A stretch of DNA of 64,000 nucleotides from Flavobacterium sp. (GCA_029946065.1 JAQSDU010000018.1:56822-120821), one strand, 5' to 3'. Shown: positions 47,892 through 57,846, counted from the first letter of the stretch. Notes: a model not told the origin generated them from the letters alone. Program-made: numbers and translations.

Positions 47892-48598
47892 AATTCGCGT
47901 AGATTTTCGATTTTTATGGTGCCTTCATACAAAGCTTTTCCAATAATAGCGCCTTCGCATCCGATGCTTTTTAATAGTTCTAAATCGGAAATAGCTGTAA
48001 CACCACCACTCGCAATTAAATTAACTTGTGCTTTTTCTAAAATATTAGCATACAATTCATTAGATGTTCCTTGAAGCATTCCGTCTTTAGAAATATCGGT
48101 ACAAATAACATTCAAAATTCCTTTTGAAACATAATCAGTAATGTAATCAACAACATCCAATTCTGAAGTTTCGAGCCAACCTTGCGTAGCGATTTTTCGG
48201 TTCAGACAATCAGCGCCTAAAATGATTTTGTCACTTCCAAATTCAGTCAACCAGTCGAAAAATTCGGTTGGGTTTTTTGCTGCAATACTTCCGCCTGTAA
48301 TTTGATTGGCTCCGTTTTCAAACGCGATTTCAAGATCTCGTCTCTGTTTTAGTCCGCCACCAAAATCAACTTTCAAATTGGTCTTTGTCGCAATTTGATA
48401 CAAGACTTTATGGTTAACAATTTGGTTGGATTTTGCGCCGTCCAAATCGACCAAATGCAAATACTGGATGCCGTTGTCTTCGAAATATTTGGCGACTTCC
48501 AATGGGTTTTCGTTATAAATCTTTTGCGTGGCATAATCGCCTTTGGTCAATCGGACGCATTTTCCGTTGATGATGTCGATGGCTGGAATGATTCTCAT
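47885..48598 (-). CDS. hisA: ProFAR isomerase (HisA)
   Basis: This 237-residue TIM barrel starts at ATG 48598 ([17 protein letters not shown]) with the catalytic Asp in AIDI. The second catalytic Asp is in [12 protein letters not shown]. It performs the Amadori rearrangement before HisHF. The 62-base gap from hisH is unusual in this otherwise overlapping operon and contains CACAGATTAAACGGAT repeat words. Confidence 0.96.
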   Translation of the reverse strand: MRIIPAIDIINGKCVRLTKGDYATQKIYNENPLEVAKYFEDNGIQYLHLVDLDGAKSNQIVNHKVLYQIATKTNLKVDFGGGLKQRRDLEIAFENGANQITGGSIAAKNPTEFFDWLTEFGSDKIILGADCLNRKIATQGWLETSELDVVDYITDYVSKGILNVICTDISKDGMLQGTSNELYANILEKAQVNLIASGGVTAISDLELLKSIGCEGAIIGKALYEGTIKIENLRELC

Positions 48599-48660
48599 AA
48601 TTTTATTTTTTGGGACACAGATTAAACGGATAAAACAGATTGTCACAGATTTTTCCGTGG

Positions 48661-49239
48661 TTATATTTTTAGGAAATTTAGTAAAAGTTGTTCGCCAACA
48701 TTCGATGATTTTTCGGGATGAAATTGTGTTGCATAAAAATTATCCTTTTGCATCGAAGCACCAAATGGAACGATATAATCGCAAACCGCTGTGGTTTCTT
48801 GACAGATTTCGGCATAAAAACTGTGTACAAAATAGAAATCATCTTCCGTCGAAATACCTTTATATAGTTCAGAATTTAGTGCTGAAATGTTGTTCCAACC
48901 CATGTGCGGCACTTTTAATGTGGGTTCAAATTTCTTTATTGTTGCTTCAAAAATGCCTAAACATTCTGTGTTTCCCTCTTCCGAAAATTGACATAATAAT
49001 TGCTGTCCGAGGCAAATTCCCAAAACGGGTTGTGTGAGTTTTTTGATTACTTCATCCAAACCTTTTCCTTTAAGATATTTCATCGCCGAACTTGCTTCGC
49101 CGACACCAGGAAAAATGACTTTTTCGGCTTGTTTCAAAATCGCTTTATTATCTGTTACGACACAAGAATAACCCAATCGTTCAACCGCGTTCTTCACCGA
49201 AGTGATGTTGCCTGCGTTATATTTAACTATCGCTATCAT
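48661..49239 (-). CDS. hisH: Imidazole glycerol phosphate synthase glutaminase subunit
   Basis: This 192-residue class I amidotransferase has the nucleophile Cys in [12 protein letters not shown] and the His/Glu pair in [11 protein letters not shown]. It supplies ammonia to HisF. Its ATG overlaps the hisB stop by 4 bases. Confidence 0.96.
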   Translation of the reverse strand: MIAIVKYNAGNITSVKNAVERLGYSCVVTDNKAILKQAEKVIFPGVGEASSAMKYLKGKGLDEVIKKLTQPVLGICLGQQLLCQFSEEGNTECLGIFEATIKKFEPTLKVPHMGWNNISALNSELYKGISTEDDFYFVHSFYAEICQETTAVCDYIVPFGASMQKDNFYATQFHPEKSSNVGEQLLLNFLKI

Positions 49240-50327
49240 AGCATTCCTTTTGTGCTTGGTATGCCGTTAGTACCGTCTTTTTGAACCGCCATTTTTATCG
49301 CTTTCGCAAATGCTTTGAAAATGGATTCTATTTTGTGGTGTTCGTTTTCGCCTTCACTTTTGATGTTCAAATTGCATTTGGCGCCATCGCAAAAGGATTT
49401 AAAAAAGTGCGAAAACATTTCGGTGGGCATTTCACCAATTTTTTCTCTGTTGAATTTTGCGTCCCAAACCAACCACGAACGTCCGCCAAAATCTAATGCA
49501 ACTTGCGACAGGCAATCGTCCATCGGCAATAAAAAACCATAACGATTAATACCTTTTTTAGAACCCAATGCTTGCGAAAAAACGTCGCCCAAAGCAATGC
49601 CAACATCTTCAATCGTATGGTGTTCGTCAACACACAAATCGCCTTTTACATGGATGTTTAAATCGATATTTCCGTGTTTTGCAATTTGGTCTAACATGTG
49701 ATCAAAAAAACCTAAACCGGTATTGATGCTGCTTTTTCCGTTTCCATCTATGTTGATTTCGACTACAATTTCTGTTTCTTTTGTTTTCCGAATTAGTTTT
49801 CCTACTCTAGGTTGTTCTTTTAAAAATTGATAAATGGTTTCCCATGATGATGTTGATAAAACTGCTCGTTCATTGGCTGTAGCCGAAATAAAAATCGCCT
49901 GACTTCCTAGATTTTCTGCCAGTTGAATATCGGTAATTCGATCACCAATTACGAACGAATTTTTCAAATCGCAATTGCCTTTGATGTATTGTTGCAACAA
50001 TGCAGTTCCGGGTTTTCGGGCTGGCAAATTTTGCTCAGGAAACGAAACGTCAATAATCACATCCGAAAATTGAATGCCTTCGTTTTCAAACGCTTTGAGC
50101 ATCTTGTTTTGTGCGGGCCAAAAGGTATTTTCCGGAAACGAATCGGTTCCCATTCCATCTTGATTGGTTACCATGACCAATTCATAATCGAGTTCTTTGG
50201 CAATGCGAGACAAATACTGAAAAACCTGTGGATAAAACTCCAATTTCTCCAAACTATCAACCTGAAAATCGATTGGCGGTTCGATTATTAATGTGCCGTC
50301 TCTATCTATAAATAAAACTTTCTTCAT
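49236..50327 (-). CDS. hisB: Bifunctional histidinol-phosphatase / imidazoleglycerol-phosphate dehydratase
   Basis: This 363-residue fusion has an N-terminal HAD phosphatase ([13 protein letters not shown] with catalytic Asp residues; [12 protein letters not shown]) and a C-terminal dehydratase from ~residue 170. The metal motifs of the dehydratase are [27 protein letters not shown] and [16 protein letters not shown]. This is the E. coli-type fused form. It overlaps hisC by 4 bases. Confidence 0.97.
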   Translation of the reverse strand: MKKVLFIDRDGTLIIEPPIDFQVDSLEKLEFYPQVFQYLSRIAKELDYELVMVTNQDGMGTDSFPENTFWPAQNKMLKAFENEGIQFSDVIIDVSFPEQNLPARKPGTALLQQYIKGNCDLKNSFVIGDRITDIQLAENLGSQAIFISATANERAVLSTSSWETIYQFLKEQPRVGKLIRKTKETEIVVEINIDGNGKSSINTGLGFFDHMLDQIAKHGNIDLNIHVKGDLCVDEHHTIEDVGIALGDVFSQALGSKKGINRYGFLLPMDDCLSQVALDFGGRSWLVWDAKFNREKIGEMPTEMFSHFFKSFCDGAKCNLNIKSEGENEHHKIESIFKAFAKAIKMAVQKDGTNGIPSTKGML

Positions 50328-51337
50328 GACGTTACTAAATTTAAAGCATACAATAATTGTTGATTTTCTCGTGGCGTTCCAATGGTAATTCTAATGGTGT
50401 TTTCAACTACCGAACTTCTGTTGCGTGTAATGATTTGTTGTTCGATTAAGCTGTTGTAAATTGTTGTTGCATTTTCCATTTCGACCAATAAAAAATTAGC
50501 TTCTGAGGGATAAATTTTAGTAACAAAATCTAGTGCTAAAAGTGATTGTTTGAGCAACTCACGTTCTGATTTTATCAGTTGTACATTCCATTTAAAATCG
50601 TCTTCATTAGCAAGTGATTGCACCGCCGCATCTTGATTTAATTGACTCACATTATAAGGCGGCTTTACCTTATTCATTACTGAAATTATCGTTTCATTGG
50701 CATAGGCAATTCCTACTCGAACTGCTGCCAAACCTGGTGCTTTGCTGAAGGTTTGTGATACAATTAAATTATGATATTGCTTGATTTTAGAAACCAAAGA
50801 AGATTGCTCGCTAAAGTCGATATACGCTTCGTCTAAAAACACAATTCCGTTAAAATTTTCAATAATATATTCCAAATTTTCAAGTGTATTTCCTGTCGGA
50901 TTATTGGGTGAACACAAGTATAAAATTTTGGCGTTTTGAGCTAAAATGGCTTCGGGATTCAACTGAAAATTTTTGTTTAACGGAATCGAAATTACCTCCA
51001 AATTATTAATATTAGCATACACTTGATACATCCCATAAGTTGGTGGACAAATGATGATTTTATCTTCATTCGGTTCGCAAAAAACACGTTGTGCCAAATC
51101 GATGATTTCGTCGCTTCCGTTTCCAATTAAAATGTTTTCAATTCCGACTTTTTTTTGACTGCTCAAAATTTGCTTCAATCGCCATTGGTAAGGATCGGGA
51201 TACCGATTTAAATTTCCAAACGGATTTTCATTGGCGTCCAAAAAGATACCTTGATTGCTTTTGTACTCGTCGCGCGCGCTTGAATATGGCGTAAGCGAGA
51301 GAATATTTTTTCGAATTAAATTGATGATATTATCCAT
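50324..51337 (-). CDS. hisC: Histidinol-phosphate aminotransferase
   Basis: This 337-residue fold-type I PLP enzyme has [42 protein letters not shown] and the PLP Lys in [17 protein letters not shown]. It transaminates imidazole acetol phosphate. It overlaps hisD by 8 bases. Confidence 0.96.
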   Translation of the reverse strand: MDNIINLIRKNILSLTPYSSARDEYKSNQGIFLDANENPFGNLNRYPDPYQWRLKQILSSQKKVGIENILIGNGSDEIIDLAQRVFCEPNEDKIIICPPTYGMYQVYANINNLEVISIPLNKNFQLNPEAILAQNAKILYLCSPNNPTGNTLENLEYIIENFNGIVFLDEAYIDFSEQSSLVSKIKQYHNLIVSQTFSKAPGLAAVRVGIAYANETIISVMNKVKPPYNVSQLNQDAAVQSLANEDDFKWNVQLIKSERELLKQSLLALDFVTKIYPSEANFLLVEMENATTIYNSLIEQQIITRNRSSVVENTIRITIGTPRENQQLLYALNLVTS

Positions 51338-52619
51338 TTTGTAATTTTTTTAATCGGATGGAAACGGCATTTTTGTGTGCGTCTAATTGTTCCGCAGCAG
51401 CCATTAATTCTATTGTTGGCCCGAGATTTTGAATGCCTTGTGACGTTAATTTTTGAAACGTCATTTTCTTTACAAAACTGTCTAACGAAACGCCACTGTA
51501 ATTCTTTGCGTATCCGTTTGTTGGCAAAGTGTGATTGGTTCCGCTGGCGTAATCTCCGGCACTTTCACAACTGTAATTTCCAATGAAAACCGAACCTGCA
51601 TTTTTAATCAATTCAATTTTATTTTCAGCATTTTCAATCGCCAAAATCAAATGTTCTGGCGCATAAAAATTACTGAATTCGATTGCTGTTTGAATGTCTT
51701 CAAAAATTATAGCACGACTGTTCTGTAAGGCTTTTTCTACCGTTGCTTGTCTTGGTAAAATGGGCTTCTGATTTTCGATCGCTTCAATAACTTTCAGGAC
51801 AATTTCTTCTGATTTTGTGACCAAAATTACCTGACTATCATCGCCATGTTCTGCTTGCGAAAGTAAATCGGATGCCACAAATTCTGGATCACAAGTTGCG
51901 TCGGCAATTACTAATAATTCACTTGGTCCAGCTGGCAAATCGATGGCCAAACCCAATTGTTGCGCATATTGTTTGGCAGCCGTTACATATTGATTTCCAG
52001 GTCCGAATAATTTGGAAACTTTCGGAATTTCATCGGTTCCAAAAGTCATTGCGGCAATGGCCTGAATACCGCCAACTTTATAAATTTGTGTTACACCTAT
52101 CAATTGTGCAGCATACAAAATGGCTTGGTTAATGTTTCCGTTTTTGTCTGGTGGCGAACACAATACAATATTCTTGCAACCTGCGATTTTTGCCGGAATA
52201 GCCAACATTAAAACCGTTGAAAACAGTGGCGCCGTTCCACCAGGAATATAAATTCCAACAGTATCTATGGCACGACTTTCTCTCCAACAAAAAACACCCG
52301 AAGTGGTTTCAATTTTAGTCGGATTTTCTTTTTGAGAACTGTGAAATTTCGAAATATTATCAGCTGCAATTTGAATTGCATCTTTTAAATCGGATGGAAT
52401 TGCTGCAATAGCGTTTTCAACTTCTGATGCCGTTACTGCGAAATTTTCTATTGATACACCGTCAAAGTAATTGGTGTATTTTTTTACAGCTTTGCTTCCG
52501 TTTTTTTGAATATCAATAAAAATGAGTTTTACGGTTTCGTTCAAGTCAGCGGTTGCAACCGTTTTGCGTTTTGCCAATTCCGCCCATTGTTCAGGACTTG
52601 GATTGATGTATGTTTTCAT
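51330..52619 (-). CDS. hisD: Histidinol dehydrogenase
   Basis: This 429-residue enzyme oxidises histidinol to histidine in two NAD-dependent steps. Motifs include DTVGIYIPGGTAPLFSTVLM, GPGNQYVTAAKQYAQ, DLPAGPSELLVIAD, LLSQAEHGDDSQ (zinc-site His) and YASGTNHTLPTNGYA. It lies 15 bases after hisG. Confidence 0.97.
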   Translation of the reverse strand: MKTYINPSPEQWAELAKRKTVATADLNETVKLIFIDIQKNGSKAVKKYTNYFDGVSIENFAVTASEVENAIAAIPSDLKDAIQIAADNISKFHSSQKENPTKIETTSGVFCWRESRAIDTVGIYIPGGTAPLFSTVLMLAIPAKIAGCKNIVLCSPPDKNGNINQAILYAAQLIGVTQIYKVGGIQAIAAMTFGTDEIPKVSKLFGPGNQYVTAAKQYAQQLGLAIDLPAGPSELLVIADATCDPEFVASDLLSQAEHGDDSQVILVTKSEEIVLKVIEAIENQKPILPRQATVEKALQNSRAIIFEDIQTAIEFSNFYAPEHLILAIENAENKIELIKNAGSVFIGNYSCESAGDYASGTNHTLPTNGYAKNYSGVSLDSFVKKMTFQKLTSQGIQNLGPTIELMAAAEQLDAHKNAVSIRLKKLQNG

Positions 52620-52634
52620 GCTTATTTAGTTGAA

Positions 52635-53492
52635 TTATCGAATCATTTTTTCTATCGGAATTATTAAAATTCCCTCGGCACCCAAGTTTTTGAGTTGTTC
52701 GATTATTTCCCAATAATCGTTTTCTTGGATAACCGAATGCAAACTGCTCCATTTTTTGTTTACTAGCGGTAAAATGGTTGGTGATTTCATTCCGGGCAGC
52801 AACGAACAAATGCGCTCGATGGCCGAATTGGGTGCGTTCAACAAAATATATTTGTTCTTTTTTCCTTCGCGAACGGCTTGTATTCTAAATAATAATTTGT
52901 CTAAAATGGTTTGGTTTTCTGGCGTGAGATTTGGATTTGAAATCAATACAGCTTCACTTTTGGTAACCGTTGCCACTTCTTTCAATCCGTTCATTAAAAG
53001 CGTACTTCCAGTGCTTACAATATCAAAAACGGCATCGGCAAGACCAATACTTGTTGCAATTTCAACGCTTCCACTGATTTCCTCTATGAAAACATTAATA
53101 TCGTTTTTGGCAAAAAAATCAATTAGGATTTTAGGATAACTTGTGGCAATTCGTTTTCCTTCAAAATAATTTAAATCGGTATAGATTTCATCTTTTGGAA
53201 TTGCCAATGACATTCGGCAACCCGCAAAACCTAATTGCTGGATGATTTTGACTTCTTTGTCTTTTTCCCAAACTTCATTTTCGCCCAGAATGCCTATATC
53301 TGCAACACCTTGTTCTACATATTGCGGAATATCATCATCGCGAAGGAATAGGATTTCAATTGGAAAATTTTGAGCAACTGCTTTGAGTTTTCGTTCACCA
53401 TTAGAGATTTTGATGCCACATTCTTCTAGAACTTGAAGTGATTTTTCACTTAATCGGCCACTTTTTTGAACCGCAATTTTTAAAGTATTCAT
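52635..53492 (-). CDS. hisG: ATP phosphoribosyltransferase (long form)
   Basis: This 285-residue enzyme performs the first, feedback-controlled step of histidine synthesis. It starts MNTLKIAVQKSGRLSEKS. The PRPP loop region is AVFDIVSTGSTLLMNG. The length and the C-terminal regulatory domain (residues ~215-285) mark the long, HisZ-independent form. It is the first structural gene, preceded by hisL. Confidence 0.96.
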   Translation of the reverse strand: MNTLKIAVQKSGRLSEKSLQVLEECGIKISNGERKLKAVAQNFPIEILFLRDDDIPQYVEQGVADIGILGENEVWEKDKEVKIIQQLGFAGCRMSLAIPKDEIYTDLNYFEGKRIATSYPKILIDFFAKNDINVFIEEISGSVEIATSIGLADAVFDIVSTGSTLLMNGLKEVATVTKSEAVLISNPNLTPENQTILDKLLFRIQAVREGKKNKYILLNAPNSAIERICSLLPGMKSPTILPLVNKKWSSLHSVIQENDYWEIIEQLKNLGAEGILIIPIEKMIR

Positions 53493-53540
53493 TTTTTATT
53501 TGGATAAAATCTGAATGCACTGCGATGGGCTGAAAAACAA

Positions 53541-53570
53541 AAAACCGTCTAAGTACACTCAGACGGTTTT
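53541..53570 (-). terminator. his attenuator hairpin
   Basis: On the minus strand AAAACCGTCT pairs with AGACGGTTTT over 10 bp around a 10-base loop, then a T-run interrupted by one G follows. The 5' arm segment CCGTCTG (53566-53560) can pair instead with CAGACAGG (53612-53605) inside the 3' part of hisL, one A bulged, giving an antiterminator. Confidence 0.88.
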
Positions 53571-53596
53571 TAATTATAAGTATATACAATACATCA

Positions 53597-53653
53597 TTAA
53601 CTCGCCTGTCTGCAAGAATGATGATGGTGTAATTGTGCAATAATCGTGTTCAT
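53597..53653 (-). CDS. hisL: his leader peptide
   Basis: This 18-codon ORF plus stop encodes MNTIIAQLHHHHSCRQAS. Four consecutive His codons (9-12) precede the segment that can form the antiterminator (codons 14-17). It lies upstream of the attenuator and hisG. The arrangement is a classic ribosome-mediated attenuator. Confidence 0.88.
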   Translation of the reverse strand: MNTIIAQLHHHHSCRQAS

Positions 53654-53671
53654 TGTTTTATTTTGATGGAA

Positions 53672-53679
53672 CAAAACTA
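53672..53679 (-). promoter_or_regulatory. Candidate -7 box of the his operon
   Basis: TAGTTTTG on the minus strand matches TAnnTTTG and lies 18 bases before the hisL ATG. No good -33 is visible. Confidence 0.5.
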
Positions 53680-53738
53680 AAGATAAGTTTTGGATTGAAA
53701 ACTACTTTTAAAGAAATTTAACATCTGTATAAGCTTCA

Positions 53739-54881
53739 TTACGGAAACAATCTTCCTAATAACGCTTTAATAAATAGTCCTTTTGGGCATTTCCAAATAA
53801 CTTGCAAATCTTCCCAAAAAGTGGTTTCTTCATCTAGGAATTTAAAAATTAAAGCTGGATTTCCTTTTTGAAAAAGTGAAGAAAAAATTGCAGCACCTTT
53901 CTCATTTTTTTCGCTTAAAATGTCAAGCAAAAGCAAATCATAAAACCAGAATTTTGTCTTTTTATGGAATTTTGAAAAATCAGATTCCGTTTGAAGAAAT
54001 TCGATCAACTGTGACGATTTTTTATCAGAATTCCGAAAAGTATAACCTGTACTTGCTTTTGTCCAACCGCCGGAAGTGCCTATATTGAGTATGTTTTTAG
54101 TGTTATTTTGCCAAAATTTATAGGCTGTCATCGGAATACTGCCTTTTTCTTTTTCTAGGATTTCGTAATTGACAATGTTTTGTTTTTTGAGATAATTTTT
54201 AATTTCAGATTCATATTCTTCTGTCGAAAGCAAATCTTTTGAAAACAAAGTATATTCAATCAAAGCTTCGGTGTTGGAAACTGGCAATACATACATAAAC
54301 CGTGTATTGCCTTTCTGTTCGACCGAAAAATCCATAAAAGTTGGTACATTCGGATCAAAAACCACCGTTTCACTTTTGACCAACCAACCTATAAAATGCT
54401 GTTGTATCAATGGATATTTTTCCTGCTTTCGTGCCAATTCGGGATTATAAATGCTGTTGAAAAGCTTTTTACAGGAGAAAAATCCAGCAGTAGATTGCAC
54501 CACAACGCCATCCGCAGATTCATGATATTCAATGACTTTTTCATTTACGAAAGTGACATTGATTGCTGTTTCAAAACGTTTAAAAATCTTGTTATAAAAA
54601 TCAATACCACGTACCATTTTGTATTCGTAAGGCAGTAAATCGAGCTTGCACCGAAAATCAGCATTAGCAAATGAAGCGTATTGCCATTTTTGAGTAGTAA
54701 TTTTATCCCATTTTCCTTTGCCTTTTTCCCAAAAGCACCAAGTTCTATCGTTGGATTTCTTTGGGTTTTCGTCAATCAGCAAAATACTTTTGTCGTCAAA
54801 TTTTCCAGATTGTACCATTTTATAAACCATCAGCAATGCCGATAATCCTGCGCCTGTAAATATGTAATCGTAGTGCTTCAT
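53739..54881 (-). CDS. crtY: Lycopene beta-cyclase
   Basis: This 380-residue flavoprotein has an N-terminal dinucleotide fold (YIFTGAGLSALLMVYKM) and the CrtY-type motif NDRTWCFWEKGKGKWD. GIDFYNKIFK and IGTSGGWTKASTGYTF also fit. It closes the ends of lycopene to beta-carotene, a step to zeaxanthin-type yellow pigments common in flavobacteria. No other carotenoid genes are next to it. Confidence 0.9.
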   Translation of the reverse strand: MKHYDYIFTGAGLSALLMVYKMVQSGKFDDKSILLIDENPKKSNDRTWCFWEKGKGKWDKITTQKWQYASFANADFRCKLDLLPYEYKMVRGIDFYNKIFKRFETAINVTFVNEKVIEYHESADGVVVQSTAGFFSCKKLFNSIYNPELARKQEKYPLIQQHFIGWLVKSETVVFDPNVPTFMDFSVEQKGNTRFMYVLPVSNTEALIEYTLFSKDLLSTEEYESEIKNYLKKQNIVNYEILEKEKGSIPMTAYKFWQNNTKNILNIGTSGGWTKASTGYTFRNSDKKSSQLIEFLQTESDFSKFHKKTKFWFYDLLLLDILSEKNEKGAAIFSSLFQKGNPALIFKFLDEETTFWEDLQVIWKCPKGLFIKALLGRLFP

Positions 54882-55014
54882 TTGCGTTTTGAAACGCTAA
54901 AGTTAGTTTTTTTACAACAAAGGATACAAAGATTTTCGCAAAGTAAGCAAAGTTCTGATGCAATCTAATGCCTTTTAAACTTCGCGAAAAACTACTTCTA
55001 TTTGCGGCTATTTT
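54882..55014. repeat. Repeat-word gap between crtY and the outer-membrane protein gene
   Basis: It contains CGCAAAGTAAGCAAAG and CTTCGCGAAAAAC-like words that also occur in the mntH-dtxR gap. No ORF or terminator is seen. Confidence 0.45.
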
Positions 55015-55764
55015 TTACAATCGAAACGAAAATCCAAACGCACCATAATAATCAGGCGCATTGGCTGTAATTCCGAATCCGCCGGATGCATCAATCATGA
55101 AATTATTGGAAAGTAAATAAGTAAATCCACCATCAAAACGGTGATCGGCTGAATCGTTTTGCGGCGCAAATCCATAAACTTCAACATAACAACCCATTTT
55201 TTTCGAAAGCGAAAATCCGGTTGTCAATGTGTAAAGAAAAGTTGCGTCGGGTGTTTCGCCGTCCCATTCGGCTCCTAAATTATAGCCCAAACTGATTCTA
55301 TCTGAAAGCGTATGCTGCATCGTAAAACGAAATCTTGGCGCATAATAAGTCGATTTTAATTTTGAAGATGCCAAATCCGGAAGCAACAAATGGGAAATAA
55401 AAGACACTTTCGGCCAGATGCCTTTTTCTTCCGCAATGCCGACTTTAAATCCAACCAAAATCGGATTGATGCCGGAAATTTTTGTGCTGTTGGTTTTTTC
55501 AGAACCAAATTCTGTGATTAAACGAAATTCAAATCTGTCATTCAATCCATACTTTATCAATGCCGAAGGCAATAAAAATGACTCGGAATCGCCATTGGTT
55601 TTTTCAAAACTAAAGCCGTTTTCCATTTGGAACATGCCTTTTGGAACAATTGCTGGTGTTTCGGTTTGGTCTGGTCTGTCGGTTTCAATCGGTTCATTTT
55701 GCTGTGCTAAACTTTTGCTAAAGCACATTAAAATCAAAAGTATATGTTGCAATTTATAATTCAT
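55015..55764 (-). CDS. Putative outer-membrane transporter (MetA phenol-pathway-like beta-barrel)
   Basis: This 249-residue protein has a signal peptide (ending KSLAQQ). The mature start is PIETDRPDQTETPAIVPKG, typical of the PF13557-type family of putative outer-membrane porins. The rest is a run of amphipathic beta strands ending in an aromatic-type C-terminus (YGAFGFSFRL), as in beta-barrels. Its cargo is unknown. It is divergent from mntH with 92 bases between, so shared metal control is possible. Confidence 0.75.
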   Translation of the reverse strand: MNYKLQHILLILMCFSKSLAQQNEPIETDRPDQTETPAIVPKGMFQMENGFSFEKTNGDSESFLLPSALIKYGLNDRFEFRLITEFGSEKTNSTKISGINPILVGFKVGIAEEKGIWPKVSFISHLLLPDLASSKLKSTYYAPRFRFTMQHTLSDRISLGYNLGAEWDGETPDATFLYTLTTGFSLSKKMGCYVEVYGFAPQNDSADHRFDGGFTYLLSNNFMIDASGGFGITANAPDYYGAFGFSFRL

Positions 55765-55793
55765 TTTTTTAATAGATTAAATTAATTTTTAGA

Positions 55794-55801
55794 CAAAACT
55801 A
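55794..55801 (-). promoter_or_regulatory. Candidate -7 box of the outer-membrane protein gene
   Basis: TAGTTTTG on the minus strand matches TAnnTTTG and lies 29 bases before the ATG at 55764. Confidence 0.45.
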
Positions 55802-55830
55802 AAAAAATAATTTTATAAATAGAATTTTTA

Positions 55831-55855
55831 TATATATTTGTGTTGCAAATATTTA
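55831..55855 (+). promoter_or_regulatory. mntH promoter box within an inverted repeat (candidate operator)
   Basis: TATATTTG (55833-55840) matches the -7 consensus. It is the left part of an inverted repeat, TATATATTTG - TGTTG - CAAATATTTA, with 9 of 10 paired positions. The repeat ends one base before the mntH start. A DtxR-family gene two loci away is the natural candidate regulator. Confidence 0.55.
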
Positions 55856-55856
55856 T

Positions 55857-57731
55857 ATGATGGGAAAATCATTAGAAGAAGTACACGAATCGGTTTCGAC
55901 ACAAAATAAAACCTCAGTTTTTAGGCGAATTCTTGCCTTTTTTGGACCGGCCTATTTGATCAGCGTTGGTTATATGGATCCCGGAAATTGGGCGACAGAT
56001 ATTGCCGGCGGAAGTCAGTTTGGTTACGCTTTGCTATGGGTTTTGCTGATGAGCAACCTGATGGCGTTGCTTTTGCAGAGTTTGAGTGCACGATTGGGAA
56101 TTGTTACACAGCGTGATTTGGCGCAGGCTTCGCGCGAAACATATTCGCCGTTTGTCAATTATATTCTTTACTTTTTAGCAGAGATTGCCATTGCAGCTTG
56201 TGATTTGGCTGAAGTGCTTGGTATGGCAATTGGAATCAATTTATTATTCGGTTTGCCGTTGATTCAAGGCGTAATGATAACGGTTTTGGACACGTTTTTA
56301 CTGCTTTTCCTTATCAATAAAGGCATGCGGAAAATGGAAGCTTTCATCATCGCATTGGTAGCAATCATTGGCGTTTCATTTGTTTTTGAAATGGTATTTG
56401 CGCAACCCGAATTACCTAAAGTTTTAGCTGGATTGATTCCTTCTTTACCGAATGAAACAGCGCTTTACATCGCCATTGGGATTATTGGTGCCACAGTGAT
56501 GCCGCACAATCTTTACCTGCATTCATCGTTAGTTCAAACTCGAAAATTCGACCGCAGTAAAGCCGGAATCAAGCAAGCTTTGAAATATAATCTCATTGAT
56601 TCGACAATTGCTTTGAACTTAGCTTTTTTCGTGAATGCTGCTATTTTGATATTGGCTGCCGCTACATTTTATAATAATGGCAAATTTGACGTAGCCGAAA
56701 TTCAGGATGCCTACCGATTTCTTGAACCTTATTTAGGGACGAGTTGGGCACCCATTTTGTTCGCAGTCGCATTGATTGCCGCCGGACAAAGCTCAACGAT
56801 AACGGGCACTTTAGCCGGACAAATCATCATGGAGGGTTACCTGAATTTAAGGATCCAACCTTGGGTAAGGCGTATCATCACTCGATTGATCGCAATTGTT
56901 CCAGCCGTGATTGTGATTTCTGTTTTTGGCGAAGGTGTTACCGGAAAAATGTTAATCCTGAGTCAGGTGATTTTGAGTTTGCAATTGGGTTTTGCGATTA
57001 TTCCGTTGATCCATTTTGTGAGTGATAAATCAAAAATGAAAGGATTTCATATTGGACGCATTACGCAGATTACCGCCTGGATCATTGCGTTGATAATCGT
57101 TTCATTGAATGCAAAATTGGTTTTTGATGAGCTGACAGGTTGGTTGGCTTCGTCGTCAAATCCTATTATTTTATGGCTAACAGTCGTTCCGATATGCATT
57201 GGCTTTCTAGTTTTGCTATTGTATATCGTCTTCAAACCATTTATTACGAAAGCGAAACACGACATCCTAAACCATTCGCCCCATCATTTGGCGCTGCAAT
57301 TCAATAAATCCGGTGCTTATAATAAAAAGAATATTGCGATTACAGTTGACTTTTCAAAATCGGATGAATCAGCCATCAATAGTGCTTTTGAATTGGGCGG
57401 AGCCGAGGCCAATTACACCTTGATCCACGTCGTAGAAACCGTTGGTGCGATGATGTACGGTGAAAATATCGAAGACCACGAAACAACAATCGACGAAAAA
57501 TTATTGCAGGAATACCAAGAAATGCTAGCAGAAAACGGTATAAAAGCCGATATTCAACTTGGATTTGGAAAGCCTAATAAAGTAATTCCGAAAATCGTCA
57601 ATGAAGGCAATTTTGACATTTTGGTGATGGGAACACACGGCCATACCGGCTTTAAAGATTTGCTTTTCGGAACAACAGTTGATAAATTACGGCACCAGAT
57701 TTCGATTCCCTTGTTTATTGTTAAAAAATGA
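55857..57731 (+). CDS. mntH: Nramp-type divalent metal transporter fused to a universal stress protein domain
   Basis: This 624-residue protein has an Nramp domain of eleven predicted helices (residues ~25-455). The first-helix metal motif is YMDPGNWATDI and the sixth-helix motif is GATVMPHNLYLHSSLV, both as in MntH. From ~residue 485 a cytosolic UspA domain follows, with NIAITVDFSKSDESAIN and the ATP-binding-like MGTHGHTGFKDLLFGTT. It should import Mn(II), perhaps Fe(II), with proton coupling; the Usp part may sense nucleotide or metal state. A dtxR-family gene follows. Confidence 0.93.
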   Translation: MMGKSLEEVHESVSTQNKTSVFRRILAFFGPAYLISVGYMDPGNWATDIAGGSQFGYALLWVLLMSNLMALLLQSLSARLGIVTQRDLAQASRETYSPFVNYILYFLAEIAIAACDLAEVLGMAIGINLLFGLPLIQGVMITVLDTFLLLFLINKGMRKMEAFIIALVAIIGVSFVFEMVFAQPELPKVLAGLIPSLPNETALYIAIGIIGATVMPHNLYLHSSLVQTRKFDRSKAGIKQALKYNLIDSTIALNLAFFVNAAILILAAATFYNNGKFDVAEIQDAYRFLEPYLGTSWAPILFAVALIAAGQSSTITGTLAGQIIMEGYLNLRIQPWVRRIITRLIAIVPAVIVISVFGEGVTGKMLILSQVILSLQLGFAIIPLIHFVSDKSKMKGFHIGRITQITAWIIALIIVSLNAKLVFDELTGWLASSSNPIILWLTVVPICIGFLVLLLYIVFKPFITKAKHDILNHSPHHLALQFNKSGAYNKKNIAITVDFSKSDESAINSAFELGGAEANYTLIHVVETVGAMMYGENIEDHETTIDEKLLQEYQEMLAENGIKADIQLGFGKPNKVIPKIVNEGNFDILVMGTHGHTGFKDLLFGTTVDKLRHQISIPLFIVKK

Positions 57732-57846
57732 AATTAAGAAATTAACCGCAAAGCAAAGAAGTTTTACGCAAAGTTTAAAAAACTAAACGCTCCCGTACTT
57801 TGCGAAAAACTTAGCGTACTTTGCGTTAAAAAAACATATTGCCCTT
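57732..57846. repeat. Repeat-word gap between mntH and dtxR
   Basis: It holds several copies of ACTTTGCG or its complement CGCAAAGT, e.g. TACGCAAAGTTT and GTACTTTGCGAAAAAC. These can pair with each other. No ORF is present, and the dtxR promoter is not obvious. Confidence 0.5.
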
